Shown piece after piece: positions 9,658 through 18,340 of a DNA stretch of 64,000 bases. Each line of letters starts with the position of its first letter. Positions within the stretch are counted from its first letter, which is position 1. The position numbers were made by a program, and so were the translations under genes. Origin of the DNA: Paenibacillus sinopodophylli (GTDB taxonomy: Bacteria > Bacillota > Bacilli > Paenibacillales > Paenibacillaceae); the NCBI RefSeq assembly GCF_005930355.1, contig NZ_VDBO01000012.1, positions 83,993-147,992 of the forward strand, read 5' to 3'. The notes under the pieces are model-generated. The model was not told the origin of the DNA. It did not search any database and saw only the letters and a list, made by a program, of their open reading frames with translations.

Positions 9658-10590
9658 TTACCAAATGCTCGATTTCGTGAATTTTTTCGCCAAGCCGTTG
9701 ACGACGAACAGTAAGACCAAATTGATTAGTGAATTGAATAAGCCGACCGCCGTTGCAAAGCTGTAATTGGCATTCAGCAGCCCGACGCTGTAAACGTAGG
9801 TTGCAATAATTTCCGAATTCACCTTGTTGAGCGGATTTTGAAGCAGGTAGATCTTCTCGAAGCCAATCGCCATAACGCTGCCCACATTCAGAATGAGAAT
9901 AATGGTGATCGTCGGCAAAATGCCCGGAATGTCTACATGAACAATTTTCTGGAAACGGGATGCCCCGTCCACCTTGGCAGCCTCGTACAACGTAGGATCA
10001 ATACCCGACAGTGCCGCCAAGTATATAACCGCAGAATAGCCGGCTGTCTGCCATATATCCGACCAGACATAGATCGAGCGGAACATGCTCGCTTCTCCCA
10101 GAAAGTTGATGGAGTCCAGTCCGAAATAGTTCAAAGCGACGTTTACAAAACCGAGCCTTGGCGCAAGGAACAGCATAATAATCGATACCATAACGACTGT
10201 GGAGATGAAATACGGTGCAAAGGTGACCAGTTGTACTGTCCTTTTGAACCGGCCGTTACGAATTTCATTCAGCATTAGCGCTAGTATGATTGGAATCGGG
10301 AAGCCTGCAAGCAATAAATAACCACTGACATAGATCGTGTTTTTGACGAGCGGCCAGAACATGGGATTATCAAAGAACAACTGAAAGTTTTTGAATCCCA
10401 CCCACGGGCTGCCCCATATGCCTTTAATCACGTTGTAGTCCTTAAAGGCAAGTACAGCGTTCAGCATCGGATAATATTTAAAAATAAGGAAAAACAATAC
10501 TGGCGGTATTATTATGAGGTACAGCTGCCAATGCTTCTTGAAGCTTATAACCGCTTCGTCGGCAAGGCTCCGCTTGCCCTTTACCTTCAA
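9658..10590 (-). CDS. Carbohydrate ABC transporter permease, LplB type
   Basis: 310 residues, six membrane segments, LplB family: LYLIIIPPVLFFLIFKYYPM at the N-terminus and the EAA loop DPTLYEAAKVDGASRFQK. First gene of the transporter operon. The start is unsettled. TTG 10590 has no ribosome site, whereas AGGGGGG at 10630-10635 lies six bases before an in-frame CTG at 10623, which would add eleven residues. No ATG or GTG is available between. A CTG start would be unusual but fits the spacing. Confidence 0.9.
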   Translation of the reverse strand: MKVKGKRSLADEAVISFKKHWQLYLIIIPPVLFFLIFKYYPMLNAVLAFKDYNVIKGIWGSPWVGFKNFQLFFDNPMFWPLVKNTIYVSGYLLLAGFPIPIILALMLNEIRNGRFKRTVQLVTFAPYFISTVVMVSIIMLFLAPRLGFVNVALNYFGLDSINFLGEASMFRSIYVWSDIWQTAGYSAVIYLAALSGIDPTLYEAAKVDGASRFQKIVHVDIPGILPTITIILILNVGSVMAIGFEKIYLLQNPLNKVNSEIIATYVYSVGLLNANYSFATAVGLFNSLINLVLLFVVNGLAKKFTKSSIW

Positions 10591-10656
10591 CTGCTTGTTC
10601 GTTAATGTGATTTCTTTTCCCAGAACAATCCCCCCTAAGTGACTACCTGCTGATGT

Positions 10657-10672
10657 ATGATAGCGCTTTCTA
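10657..10672 (-). promoter_or_regulatory. cre-like CcpA site upstream of the transporter operon
   Basis: TAGAAAGCGCTATCAT on the minus strand matches the catabolite-responsive consensus WTGNAARCGNWWWCAW at 15 of 16 positions. It lies just downstream of a possible -10 (TATGAT, 10681-10686), where CcpA binding would repress. A weaker second match, ATGTAAACGCTCACTT, lies near 10836. Confidence 0.6.
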
Positions 10673-10680
10673 TACGACTG

Positions 10681-10709
10681 ATCATAGTAGATAATAGCTG
10701 TTCAGAAAC
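10681..10709 (-). promoter_or_regulatory. Possible promoter of the transporter operon
   Basis: TATGAT is a good -10, but the -35 region 16-17 bases upstream (TTTCTG or GTTTCT) is poor. A weak -35 is what an activator-dependent promoter would show, and repeated sites lie directly upstream. Confidence 0.4.
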
Positions 10710-10726
10710 AGGTACAGTTGCGTCTT

Positions 10727-10798
10727 TTGGCGTACAAAAACCCCGTTTTGAAGGGGGCAACTGGCCGTATTGGCGTACATTTATCAGGTTTGGCGGGC
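10727..10798. promoter_or_regulatory. Direct repeats TTGGCGTACA, candidate AraC-type activator sites
   Basis: TTGGCGTACA occurs exactly twice (10727-10736 and 10770-10779), 43 bases apart, about four helical turns. A partial third TTTGGCGGGC lies at 10789. The nearest copy is about 20 bases upstream of the weak -35. AraC proteins bind direct repeats in this position; assignment to the membrane AraC regulator encoded nearby is inference. Confidence 0.5.
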
Positions 10799-10878
10799 TG
10801 AACACGCTTCGCGCTCGCCTCCGACTGCTTTAGAGATGTAAACGCTCACTTTTAGGTATAGAGACAAGCTCCGCAACA

Positions 10879-10911
10879 CAAAAAAATCCCGACTGCTGGG
10901 CAGCCGAGATT
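10879..10911 (-). terminator. Rho-independent terminator after the second binding-protein gene
   Basis: AATCTCGGCTG pairs with CAGTCGGGATT (two G-U pairs) across a short loop and runs into seven T on the minus strand. It separates the regulator/binding-protein transcript from the permease operon. Confidence 0.88.
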
Positions 10912-10924
10912 TCGAATTCAATCA

Positions 10925-12553
10925 CTATTTGCTTGTTGCCGATTGGTCATACGCGTTCTGCATCATTTCAATATAACGTCCGATCTGTGTACTTTCTAGC
11001 CCGGCGATGTAACTGTCCCAATCCTTGTCCAAATCCAAATCGCCAGTTATAAATTGCAGCGTGCTTTGTTCAATATAGTTAGACACATTCGTCTGCAGGA
11101 TTCCCACTTCATCTGCCTCCGCCGGATCTAGCCAAATGGTCCAGATCGGAAACATCTCGGCAGGCTCATGACCCTCATACAGTTGCGTGGCTTCCATTAG
11201 TCTTCGCTCATAGCCGTCAATCGCATATATATCTTTGCTGGCTACCCAGCTGTCGCGGTATTCCCTTGGCATATAGAAATGCGCCATTCCACTCCAGCCA
11301 GAATTCGTAGACTTCGTTTCATTGATAGGAATAAGACTGACAAACTGGGGCTGGGCACCCTCGCCAAGCGCTGCTTCACCTGCTTCCGGCTTCCTCCAGC
11401 CAATGCCCTCCAAGCCCGATTGGGCGTTCGTCTGTCCTTCCGGCGTGTAGATGTAATCGATCATTTGAATTAAAGCGATTTGTGCTTCCTTGCTTGCTTT
11501 ATTCGTAATGACGAATTTCGCTCCCGGTTGAATTCCCCCTCCGTCGAAGGTGGCATGGGATGCGAACGGTCCGACAAGGGGAGGAATAGGGGTATAGTCC
11601 TTGAGACGCTCACTCGTAAAAATAGCCGGATGCATCGCTGCTGCCGCGCCGAGTATCGACGTGCCTGCCTGGTCTCCCATTCGCTTTAACGCATCCGCGT
11701 TCTGAATGAATGCCCCTGGATCAATGAGACCCTCATCATATAACGATTTAATGTAGGCAATGCCAGCCTTCCACTCCGTTTTATTCGCCACAGTATCCAC
11801 TTTCCCATTGCTCATTGCCAAATAATTATGGTCATCATCATAAATAAACCCGTTCATCAGATAAGGAATAACCCGCACGCCGAAATCCTCGATTGAACCG
11901 CTTAGCGGTACCTCATCAGACAGGCCGTTGCCGTTCGGATCCCTGTTCTTGAACGCTTCAAGCATCGCCTTAAACTCTTCGATTGTCCTCGGGATCGTGA
12001 GTCCAAGGTTCGTGAGCCATTTCGTATTGACCCACATTTTGTTCGGATAGGAGCAATGGAAGCACTCACTATAGGCAGCAAGGCCATAGATAAGGCCGTC
12101 AGGGGCCGTATTAAACGCTCTCAAGCCTTCATCCTTCTCCATTGCTGCCTTGATATGGGGGGCATATTCGTTTATGAGCTCATTGAGCGGCAGAATGACT
12201 CCCTCTTTGCCATACTTCAGCAAATCAGACTGCGAGAATTGATCAATATAGGCGGTCAATATATACGCATCTGGATAGTCGCCGCCAGCCAGCGAAATTT
12301 GTCGTTTCTCTTTGGCACCGTCAGGCGATACGCTGTCCCAATTGAAGTGAGCATTGAATTTGCGCTCCAGCAATTTGGTGAAATCATTCGTAGGCAAATC
12401 AATGCTCGTATCCTGATGGGCAAACACGTTGATCTCTACTGGAGAAGGCAAGCTGCTATCCTCTTCGCTAGCCGTGCCTCCCCGCTCACAAGAAGTCAGC
12501 AGCAGTACAATAACACATAGAACCGCTACTATGCTGATCCAGTTCTTACTCAT
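10925..12553 (-). CDS. LplA-type oligosaccharide-binding lipoprotein (copy 2)
   Basis: 542 residues, signal peptide with lipobox LTSC, then the LplA fold. It is strongly similar along its whole length to copy 1 (6951-8618), with blocks such as TAPDG.IYGL, ECFHCSYPNKMW and PGAKFVITNKAS. ATG 12553 follows GGAGTGAGAGAAG. It lies 36 bases downstream of the membrane AraC regulator, in the same transcript, and is cut off from the permeases by a terminator. Two binding proteins beside one permease pair suggest either two related ligands for one channel or a sensing role for this copy with the adjacent regulator. The latter is inference. Confidence 0.92.
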   Translation of the reverse strand: MSKNWISIVAVLCVIVLLLTSCERGGTASEEDSSLPSPVEINVFAHQDTSIDLPTNDFTKLLERKFNAHFNWDSVSPDGAKEKRQISLAGGDYPDAYILTAYIDQFSQSDLLKYGKEGVILPLNELINEYAPHIKAAMEKDEGLRAFNTAPDGLIYGLAAYSECFHCSYPNKMWVNTKWLTNLGLTIPRTIEEFKAMLEAFKNRDPNGNGLSDEVPLSGSIEDFGVRVIPYLMNGFIYDDDHNYLAMSNGKVDTVANKTEWKAGIAYIKSLYDEGLIDPGAFIQNADALKRMGDQAGTSILGAAAAMHPAIFTSERLKDYTPIPPLVGPFASHATFDGGGIQPGAKFVITNKASKEAQIALIQMIDYIYTPEGQTNAQSGLEGIGWRKPEAGEAALGEGAQPQFVSLIPINETKSTNSGWSGMAHFYMPREYRDSWVASKDIYAIDGYERRLMEATQLYEGHEPAEMFPIWTIWLDPAEADEVGILQTNVSNYIEQSTLQFITGDLDLDKDWDSYIAGLESTQIGRYIEMMQNAYDQSATSK

Positions 12554-12589
12554 CTTCTCTCACTCCTTGCAGGCTGCGCAGCCGAATGC

Positions 12590-14890
12590 TTATATGTTAA
12601 TCGATTGCCTATAGGAGCTTGGCGCAATACCCATCACACGCTTGAAAGCTCTGCGGAAGGAGTGCGAGCTGTTATAGCCAACGCGCGCGGCAATCTCATC
12701 GACCGTGCAAGCATCTGTCCGAAGCAGGAAGGATGCTTGCTCGATTCGAATCATCTCCAAGTAATCCGACACGTTGATATCCGTCACTTCTTTGAACAAC
12801 TGAGAAATATATTTCTCCGGACGCTCCACCTTTTCGGCAATTCGGTATAAGGTCAACTCAGAGTCGCCATACATCTCTGCGATAAATCGCTTGATTGCCT
12901 CAACCGTTTGAATGTGGGCATGGTTTTTCTTGCTGTTAATGACGCTGCACAAGGCTTGCACCGTTTCACTAAGCTGTTCTTGAATAACGCTCAATACATC
13001 AGATGCTTGGATACTTATAATTTGGTTCTTGAGCGTATGAAGCAGGTCAGATTCCATAAATGCCTTCTGATCGAGAAGCTTGAGCAGTGTACCCTTCAGC
13101 TCTCCTATGAGCTGCTGCTTCATCTCTGGAGATAGCTGTTGATTTTCCGTGTTTTTCTCCATTACAGATAACACCATACGATTAGCCTCATCTGGATCAC
13201 CTGCTCGAATGGTACTGATCAGTCGCTGCTCAATGTCGAGCGGATAATAATAAGTAGCTGTTTCTAGCCTCGAATCTCCGAACCAAAGCATGTTCTGTTT
13301 ACTGGCAAATTCGGCATACTCTATCGTCTGCTTCGCTTGCTCGTAAGAGTGGCTTGCATCCATCATCATGGCGAAGGCATCTCCAAATGCCGCTGTAATC
13401 GATATTTTGTATTCATTGTAGGCAACTTGAGTCAACCGCTCCAGCATATCGGCTATTCGCTGCCTTAGCACATCGTGAACCGATTCCTCCGCCTGAGCCG
13501 CCCAAATCATAACAATTCGGTCTGATCCTAAGTCTGTCATCGGTAGTCCACTCACTTGCTCAGCCAGCGCTTGCTTCAGAATCAGCCTTGCCGCCGAGAG
13601 CTCGTTCAAAATGTCCACGGTGTCCATTCCGGAATAACCGTTAATACGCAAAATACCGACATAGCCCACGCCAGATGAAAAGCTCATATCCGCTTGCGCA
13701 GCAGCAGCCCCAATCTCTTCGGCTGTGTGGAATTCACCTGCGATCAGCCGTTTCAGAAACCCATCGCGCACGAGCGGAAGCTGGCGGTTCAATTCATGCT
13801 CAAGCTGACGGTTGCTCGTAATCATATGGGATATATTGCCGTGTAGGAAGTCGTATTCGTTCCGCTCTGAAATACCGTCCTTGCCGAATTGCTCCTTCAT
13901 TACACCTAGAAGCCGATTAATCGGCGCACTATTTCGATAAGACAGCAGCATACCTGCAAGTAAACCAAGTACTAAGGCGATACCGGTAACCAGCCATGTA
14001 ATATACTTAATTTGATTCGCATTCTCCATCAGCACCTGTCGTGGAATGCCCGCTCTGTAGGTCCAGCCGTTCTTGTCGGAGTGAATGGTGATGACTAGAT
14101 CATCCTGATAAAACTGGCTGGTTAGAGACGCATCGAGCGATTTGTCCGATGACAGCCGTTTGGCATTCTCTTCGCTTATACCGCGCAAGCCGATTGTATT
14201 CCCCTGGGCATCGCTAATATGAGCCCACCCGCCGTACCGATCCTCCAAGCCCGCCAACAAATTGGAAATATTCTCTTCATTAATAATGACGACTACAGTA
14301 GCCGGAGATGAACCATTGAAGCTGTCAAGAGGAAGTGACTGCATATACGTGATGACTGAGGTTTGCTTGGAGTTGCTCATATAGGAGCTGAGCGGCATAA
14401 TTTCGCTGCGATGCGTTCGGCCTAGCACGCTCGTCTTCCATTCTTCAAGCGTAAGCTCCGTATATCGAAAATTTTGATAGTAATGCTCCGGACGGAAATA
14501 GGCCGAGCCCTGCGTAAATATAACGTCATAATTATTTAAGTAGATAAAATAGTTTTGCAGAAAATCATTCGTTTGGCTGAACGGAGTCACCTGCTTTACC
14601 ATGCTCCATATGCCGTATACATTAACCTCGTCGCCTTGCTTCCTCTCATTCATCAATTTATTTAAGTCCGGGTTCAAAGCAAGCTGACGAGTAAAGCCCT
14701 CAACCTCGACCATCCTTCTCTCTAGTATTTCTTGACTTCGCTGCAGCTGTGTAACGCTATTCTCAATGGAAATGGATTGCGTCACCGAAATGGAGGTGCG
14801 ATAGGATACAAAACCAGCAATACTTGGAATAATTAATATAATTAAATAGGATACGAGAAATTTGCGAAAGATCGTAGTATGCTTCGGCAC
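12590..14890 (-). CDS. Membrane-anchored AraC-family transcriptional regulator
   Basis: GTG 14890 follows GAAGGGTGG at seven bases, giving 766 residues; a more upstream in-frame start at 14935 would overlap the cre site. Order: N-terminal membrane segment (LVSYLIILIIPSIAGFVSY), an extracytoplasmic sensor of about 270 residues, a second membrane segment (ITWLVTGIALVLGLLAGMLL), a cytoplasmic linker, and a C-terminal AraC DNA-binding domain (ERPEKYISQLFKEVTDINVS, then VDEIAARVGYNSSHSFRRAF). Such one-component receptors are typical of Paenibacillus glycan loci and switch on the neighbouring transporter when the extracellular domain senses sugar, directly or through a binding protein. Confidence 0.9.
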   Translation of the reverse strand: MPKHTTIFRKFLVSYLIILIIPSIAGFVSYRTSISVTQSISIENSVTQLQRSQEILERRMVEVEGFTRQLALNPDLNKLMNERKQGDEVNVYGIWSMVKQVTPFSQTNDFLQNYFIYLNNYDVIFTQGSAYFRPEHYYQNFRYTELTLEEWKTSVLGRTHRSEIMPLSSYMSNSKQTSVITYMQSLPLDSFNGSSPATVVVIINEENISNLLAGLEDRYGGWAHISDAQGNTIGLRGISEENAKRLSSDKSLDASLTSQFYQDDLVITIHSDKNGWTYRAGIPRQVLMENANQIKYITWLVTGIALVLGLLAGMLLSYRNSAPINRLLGVMKEQFGKDGISERNEYDFLHGNISHMITSNRQLEHELNRQLPLVRDGFLKRLIAGEFHTAEEIGAAAAQADMSFSSGVGYVGILRINGYSGMDTVDILNELSAARLILKQALAEQVSGLPMTDLGSDRIVMIWAAQAEESVHDVLRQRIADMLERLTQVAYNEYKISITAAFGDAFAMMMDASHSYEQAKQTIEYAEFASKQNMLWFGDSRLETATYYYPLDIEQRLISTIRAGDPDEANRMVLSVMEKNTENQQLSPEMKQQLIGELKGTLLKLLDQKAFMESDLLHTLKNQIISIQASDVLSVIQEQLSETVQALCSVINSKKNHAHIQTVEAIKRFIAEMYGDSELTLYRIAEKVERPEKYISQLFKEVTDINVSDYLEMIRIEQASFLLRTDACTVDEIAARVGYNSSHSFRRAFKRVMGIAPSSYRQSINI

Positions 14891-14911
14891 GTCCAACCCA
14901 CCCTTCTCTAT

Positions 14912-14927
14912 ATAATAGCGCTTACAT
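14912..14927 (-). promoter_or_regulatory. cre-like CcpA site upstream of the regulator gene
   Basis: ATGTAAGCGCTATTAT on the minus strand matches the cre consensus at 15 of 16 positions. It lies about 20 bases upstream of the GTG start of the membrane regulator, where CcpA would block transcription of regulator and second binding protein. Confidence 0.62.
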
Positions 14928-14997
14928 GCGGTCAATAAATGTAACTTTGCCTATTATGCAATGAGCTGTTTCTTCATCATAACCTAATGATACGAAA

Positions 14998-15028
14998 AGA
15001 CAACTACAATTAAAGCACGTAGTTGTCT
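14998..15028 (-). terminator. Stem-loop terminator after the GH95 gene
   Basis: AGACAACTAC and GTAGTTGTCT form a perfect 10-bp stem with an 11-base loop, followed on the minus strand by TTTTCG. The short T tract makes it moderate in strength. It ends the fucose operon 7 bases after the GH95 stop. Confidence 0.75.
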
Positions 15029-15035
15029 GATTCGT

Positions 15036-17372
15036 TTATTTCGCAACTGACTTAACAGCCGCTCGCTGCTCCGTCATTTGAAGATCGGCATCCAGCTTGT
15101 AGGTGTAACCCGGCTCGAACGCGAGCGACACTGCGTCGTCTCCGAACCGTACGTTCGTTCGACCCTTCGAGAATGCATGAATGGATGCGCTCGTCAGCAC
15201 ACCGTTCTCCCAAGCTGCATCAACCTCGACATTTCCTTTTGCCCGCAAGCCTTTGAAAGCACCGCTTGCCCATGCACTCGGAAGGGCTGGGAGCAGATGG
15301 ATTTCATCTGTGCGGCTTTGAAGAAGAATGTCCGCGATCGCTGCTGTTCCTCCGTAATTGCCGTCAATGACGAATATATTCGTCTCAGCTCCAGCTACAC
15401 CAGCCTTCGAGTAAGTCAGCATATTATCGAAGCAAAGCTCCCCGATCAAGTGGTTAATATGCCTCAGTGCACGATCTCCATCTAACAAACGAGAGAAGCC
15501 GGTCGCGAACAATACTGCCGTAAACTCAATATCCTCGAGCTCATCCGTCATTCTGCCAATAAGTGTTTGCTTGGCTGCAGCGCTTAGCTCTGGTGTATCG
15601 CGCGGCGTAATTTGATTGCTTGGATACAAGGCGTATAAATGTGCCAGATGGCGATGCTCCGGCTGCGCTTCCTCATAGTCCTCCAACCATTCCTGCAGCT
15701 GCCCTCTTTTCCCAATCTGCAAGGGCGGCAGCAACAAGATTGCCGCTCTCAGCCTCTCTTGCAGTTCACTGTCTGTCTCCAGCAGCTCGGCTGCCTCCAA
15801 GCAGAAGGAGAATAGTTCCCGAACTAGCACTTGGTCCATCGTTGAGCCCATCGACAGCTGCTGCGGGCCTTCAGCGCGGTTGCTCGTATAGAAGCTGTTC
15901 TCTGGCGAGTTCGACGGCCCTGTAACCAGCCAGCCGCTATCTGGATGCACCGTCATATAATCAAGGAAAAACGCTGCCGCCTCCTTCATGATCGGATACG
16001 CCTGCTTCGTTAGAAACGATTCATCCCGTCCATATTCATAGTGCTCCTTCAGATGCATGGCGATCCAAAGTCCTCCCGTCACATTCAGCCCCCAGCCCGT
16101 CTCCCAGCCCGGTGCTGAGAAACCCCATGCATTCGAGAATACATGGGCTACCCAGCCCTCGCAGCCGTAGAAATCCTGCGCAGCCTGCCTGCCTGAAGCG
16201 GATAGCCGTTCAATATAATTCATTAACGGAACATGGCATTCTGCCAAATTGCTTATTTCAGTTGGGTAATAGTTCATCTGCGTGTTGACGTCTAAGTGGT
16301 AGTCACAGCTCCAAGCCATCCGGTTCGCTTCTCCGTCGTTCCATGCGCCCTGCAAGTGCAGCGGCAGCGGTGAATCCTCGCGCGATCCAGCAATTGTCAA
16401 GTAACGGCCGTACTGATAAAACAATGTAATCAAGCCCGGGTCATCTTGCTGCCCCTTCTGCAGCCTCCGCATCCTCTCGTCCGTAGGCAGCTTGTCGTTC
16501 GTGCTATCTCCGAGGCTGAGCGACACGCGAGCATATAAGGCTCTGTAGTCCGCAATGTGATCCGCTTTGAGTCTTGTATAGCCTTTGGCGATAGCCGCAG
16601 CGATCTCCTCCTCGCTTCTCGCTGTCCACTGCTCGTCAGTTTGGCGGTAATCCGTATGAATTGCAAAATAGATAACGGCTTCATCGGCATTTTCAACGAC
16701 AATCTCGTTGCCATTGCTTCGAATGCTGCCACCCTCGGCTGCAATCTTGACTTGCCCCCGGCAAAAAACGCCGCATCTCCCGTCACTATGGATGCTTTCT
16801 GTTGCTTGCCCATAGAATACGATGGAATCATCATTCTTTACGACTGCTGAGAAATGCCCCGTGCGCCCCTTCACGGAGAGCGAGAAAGAAACCCCTCCCA
16901 GCTGCTCACCCGTTAATCGCGACACGACGATGCCGTCGGCATGGGTTGCAAATGTTTCTCTTGTGAACCGACTGCCCTCGCTCATGTAGGTAACGGTTGC
17001 GACGGCATCGTCCAAGCAAAGCTCGCGCTTTAACTGCTCCCCATCCTGAGCGAACTGAAGGGTAATATCGCAAACGGAAAGATTCGTGCCGAAATTTTGT
17101 TTCTTAGGCTGCAGCGCTTGCTTGGCCAGCCTGTCTCCTTCATTATAGTCTCCTTTGAAGAAAGCTTCCCTCATATGACCAAGCGCTGCCTTCCCGTCCG
17201 CATTGCCCGGAATTCGCTCTGCTTGACCCGACCAATACGTCAGCTCCGTCATGCTCCATGTTTCCCGCAATGCGCCTCCATATAGAACAGCGCCTATTCT
17301 ACCATTTCCAATCGGCAATCCTTGTTTCCAGTCTGCTCCCGGCCCGTTGTACCAAAGCTTCGCTTGATTCAT
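15036..17372 (-). CDS. GH95 family alpha-L-fucosidase (or alpha-L-galactosidase)
   Basis: 778 residues, no signal peptide, so probably cytoplasmic. ATG 17372 follows AGGAG. GH95 hallmarks: LWYNGPGADWKQGLPIGNGR at the N-terminus, the active-site region DYHLDVNTQMNYYPTE, the general acid in GPSNSPENSF, and FVIDGNYGGTAAI carrying the Asp that works with Asn in the inverting mechanism. GH95 enzymes cleave alpha-1,2-L-fucose, and some cleave alpha-L-galactose. It is the last gene after four L-fucose catabolic enzymes (22 bases from the hydrolase gene), which favours fucosidase on imported oligosaccharides. Confidence 0.93.
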   Translation of the reverse strand: MNQAKLWYNGPGADWKQGLPIGNGRIGAVLYGGALRETWSMTELTYWSGQAERIPGNADGKAALGHMREAFFKGDYNEGDRLAKQALQPKKQNFGTNLSVCDITLQFAQDGEQLKRELCLDDAVATVTYMSEGSRFTRETFATHADGIVVSRLTGEQLGGVSFSLSVKGRTGHFSAVVKNDDSIVFYGQATESIHSDGRCGVFCRGQVKIAAEGGSIRSNGNEIVVENADEAVIYFAIHTDYRQTDEQWTARSEEEIAAAIAKGYTRLKADHIADYRALYARVSLSLGDSTNDKLPTDERMRRLQKGQQDDPGLITLFYQYGRYLTIAGSREDSPLPLHLQGAWNDGEANRMAWSCDYHLDVNTQMNYYPTEISNLAECHVPLMNYIERLSASGRQAAQDFYGCEGWVAHVFSNAWGFSAPGWETGWGLNVTGGLWIAMHLKEHYEYGRDESFLTKQAYPIMKEAAAFFLDYMTVHPDSGWLVTGPSNSPENSFYTSNRAEGPQQLSMGSTMDQVLVRELFSFCLEAAELLETDSELQERLRAAILLLPPLQIGKRGQLQEWLEDYEEAQPEHRHLAHLYALYPSNQITPRDTPELSAAAKQTLIGRMTDELEDIEFTAVLFATGFSRLLDGDRALRHINHLIGELCFDNMLTYSKAGVAGAETNIFVIDGNYGGTAAIADILLQSRTDEIHLLPALPSAWASGAFKGLRAKGNVEVDAAWENGVLTSASIHAFSKGRTNVRFGDDAVSLAFEPGYTYKLDADLQMTEQRAAVKSVAK

Positions 17373-17394
17373 GCTGCACCCATCTCCTAGCTAT

Positions 17395-18309
17395 TTAATT
17401 GAAATGCTGTTCACTAACGAGGCGGTTAGTCAAGCTTCCTAGACACTCTATTTCAATTGTGACCACGTCGCCATGCTTCAAGTAAACCCGCTGCTCCTCT
17501 GGCAGCCCGAGAACGACACCCTCAGGTGTACCCGTCAGAATAATGTCGCCTGGCGACAATGTCATATGCTGCGAGATGTAGCTAACGACCTCATTGCATG
17601 GGAAAATCATATCGGATGTATTCGAATGCTGACGGACCTCTCCGTTCACCATGCATTTCATTTCAAGATCATTCGGGTTCGGGATCTCATCTGCTGTTAC
17701 CAAATAAGGACCCAGCGGACTGAAATCATCACAGCTTTTGCCTAGCAGCCACTGCTGAGTGCGCATCTGAAGATCACGTGCTGACAAATCATTCACGTTG
17801 CAATAGCCGAATACATATTGCAGCGCCTCTTCCTTGCTTACGTATTTAGCGGTTTTGCCGATAACAATAACAAGCTCCGCCTCATAATCCACCTGTGAGG
17901 TGACTCGTTCGGGCAAAGCAATATCCTGCCCATGACCCGTCAGCGTATTGTTGAATTTGTTGAACAGAATCGGATACTGTGGAATCGGCGCATTCGTCTC
18001 TACCGCATGCTGCCTGTAATTTAAACCTACGCATATGATTTTGTTCGGCTTTGTGACGCAAGGCCCGAAGCGAATGTCCTCTTCACGAAGCAGCAAGCCT
18101 TCCGTCTGCTCAACAGACTTCCCTATTTGCTCGGCATAGGCTTCGAGCGCAGCAACCGCCTCCACACCGCCTTCTATAACGGACATGACATCGGTTGGTA
18201 CGTCCTTGCTTGGATGCCGCCCAAGCGCTGCTTGTAAATCAAGAATGCCGCCTTCGCGTTTAATGCCCAGCCTAAATTGTCCTTCGTGCTCTATCGTTAC
18301 CAGCTTCAT
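17395..18309 (-). CDS. FAH-family hydrolase, likely 2,4-diketo-3-deoxy-L-fuconate hydrolase
   Basis: 304 residues of the fumarylacetoacetate hydrolase fold. Core: NKIICVGLNYRQHAVETNAP, the metal-binding YEAELVIVIG and NDLSARDLQ, KSCDDFSPLGPYLVT, and LTGTPEGVVLG near the end. ATG 18309 follows GAGG. In the non-phosphorylative L-fucose pathway an enzyme of this family splits 2,4-diketo-3-deoxy-L-fuconate to pyruvate and L-lactate. The assignment rests on the family plus the adjacent dehydratase and two dehydrogenases. Other acylpyruvate hydrolase activities are possible if taken alone. Confidence 0.85.
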   Translation of the reverse strand: MKLVTIEHEGQFRLGIKREGGILDLQAALGRHPSKDVPTDVMSVIEGGVEAVAALEAYAEQIGKSVEQTEGLLLREEDIRFGPCVTKPNKIICVGLNYRQHAVETNAPIPQYPILFNKFNNTLTGHGQDIALPERVTSQVDYEAELVIVIGKTAKYVSKEEALQYVFGYCNVNDLSARDLQMRTQQWLLGKSCDDFSPLGPYLVTADEIPNPNDLEMKCMVNGEVRQHSNTSDMIFPCNEVVSYISQHMTLSPGDIILTGTPEGVVLGLPEEQRVYLKHGDVVTIEIECLGSLTNRLVSEQHFN

Positions 18310-18340
18310 CTTGTTTCCTCATCCTCTCGCTTCTCGTTAG

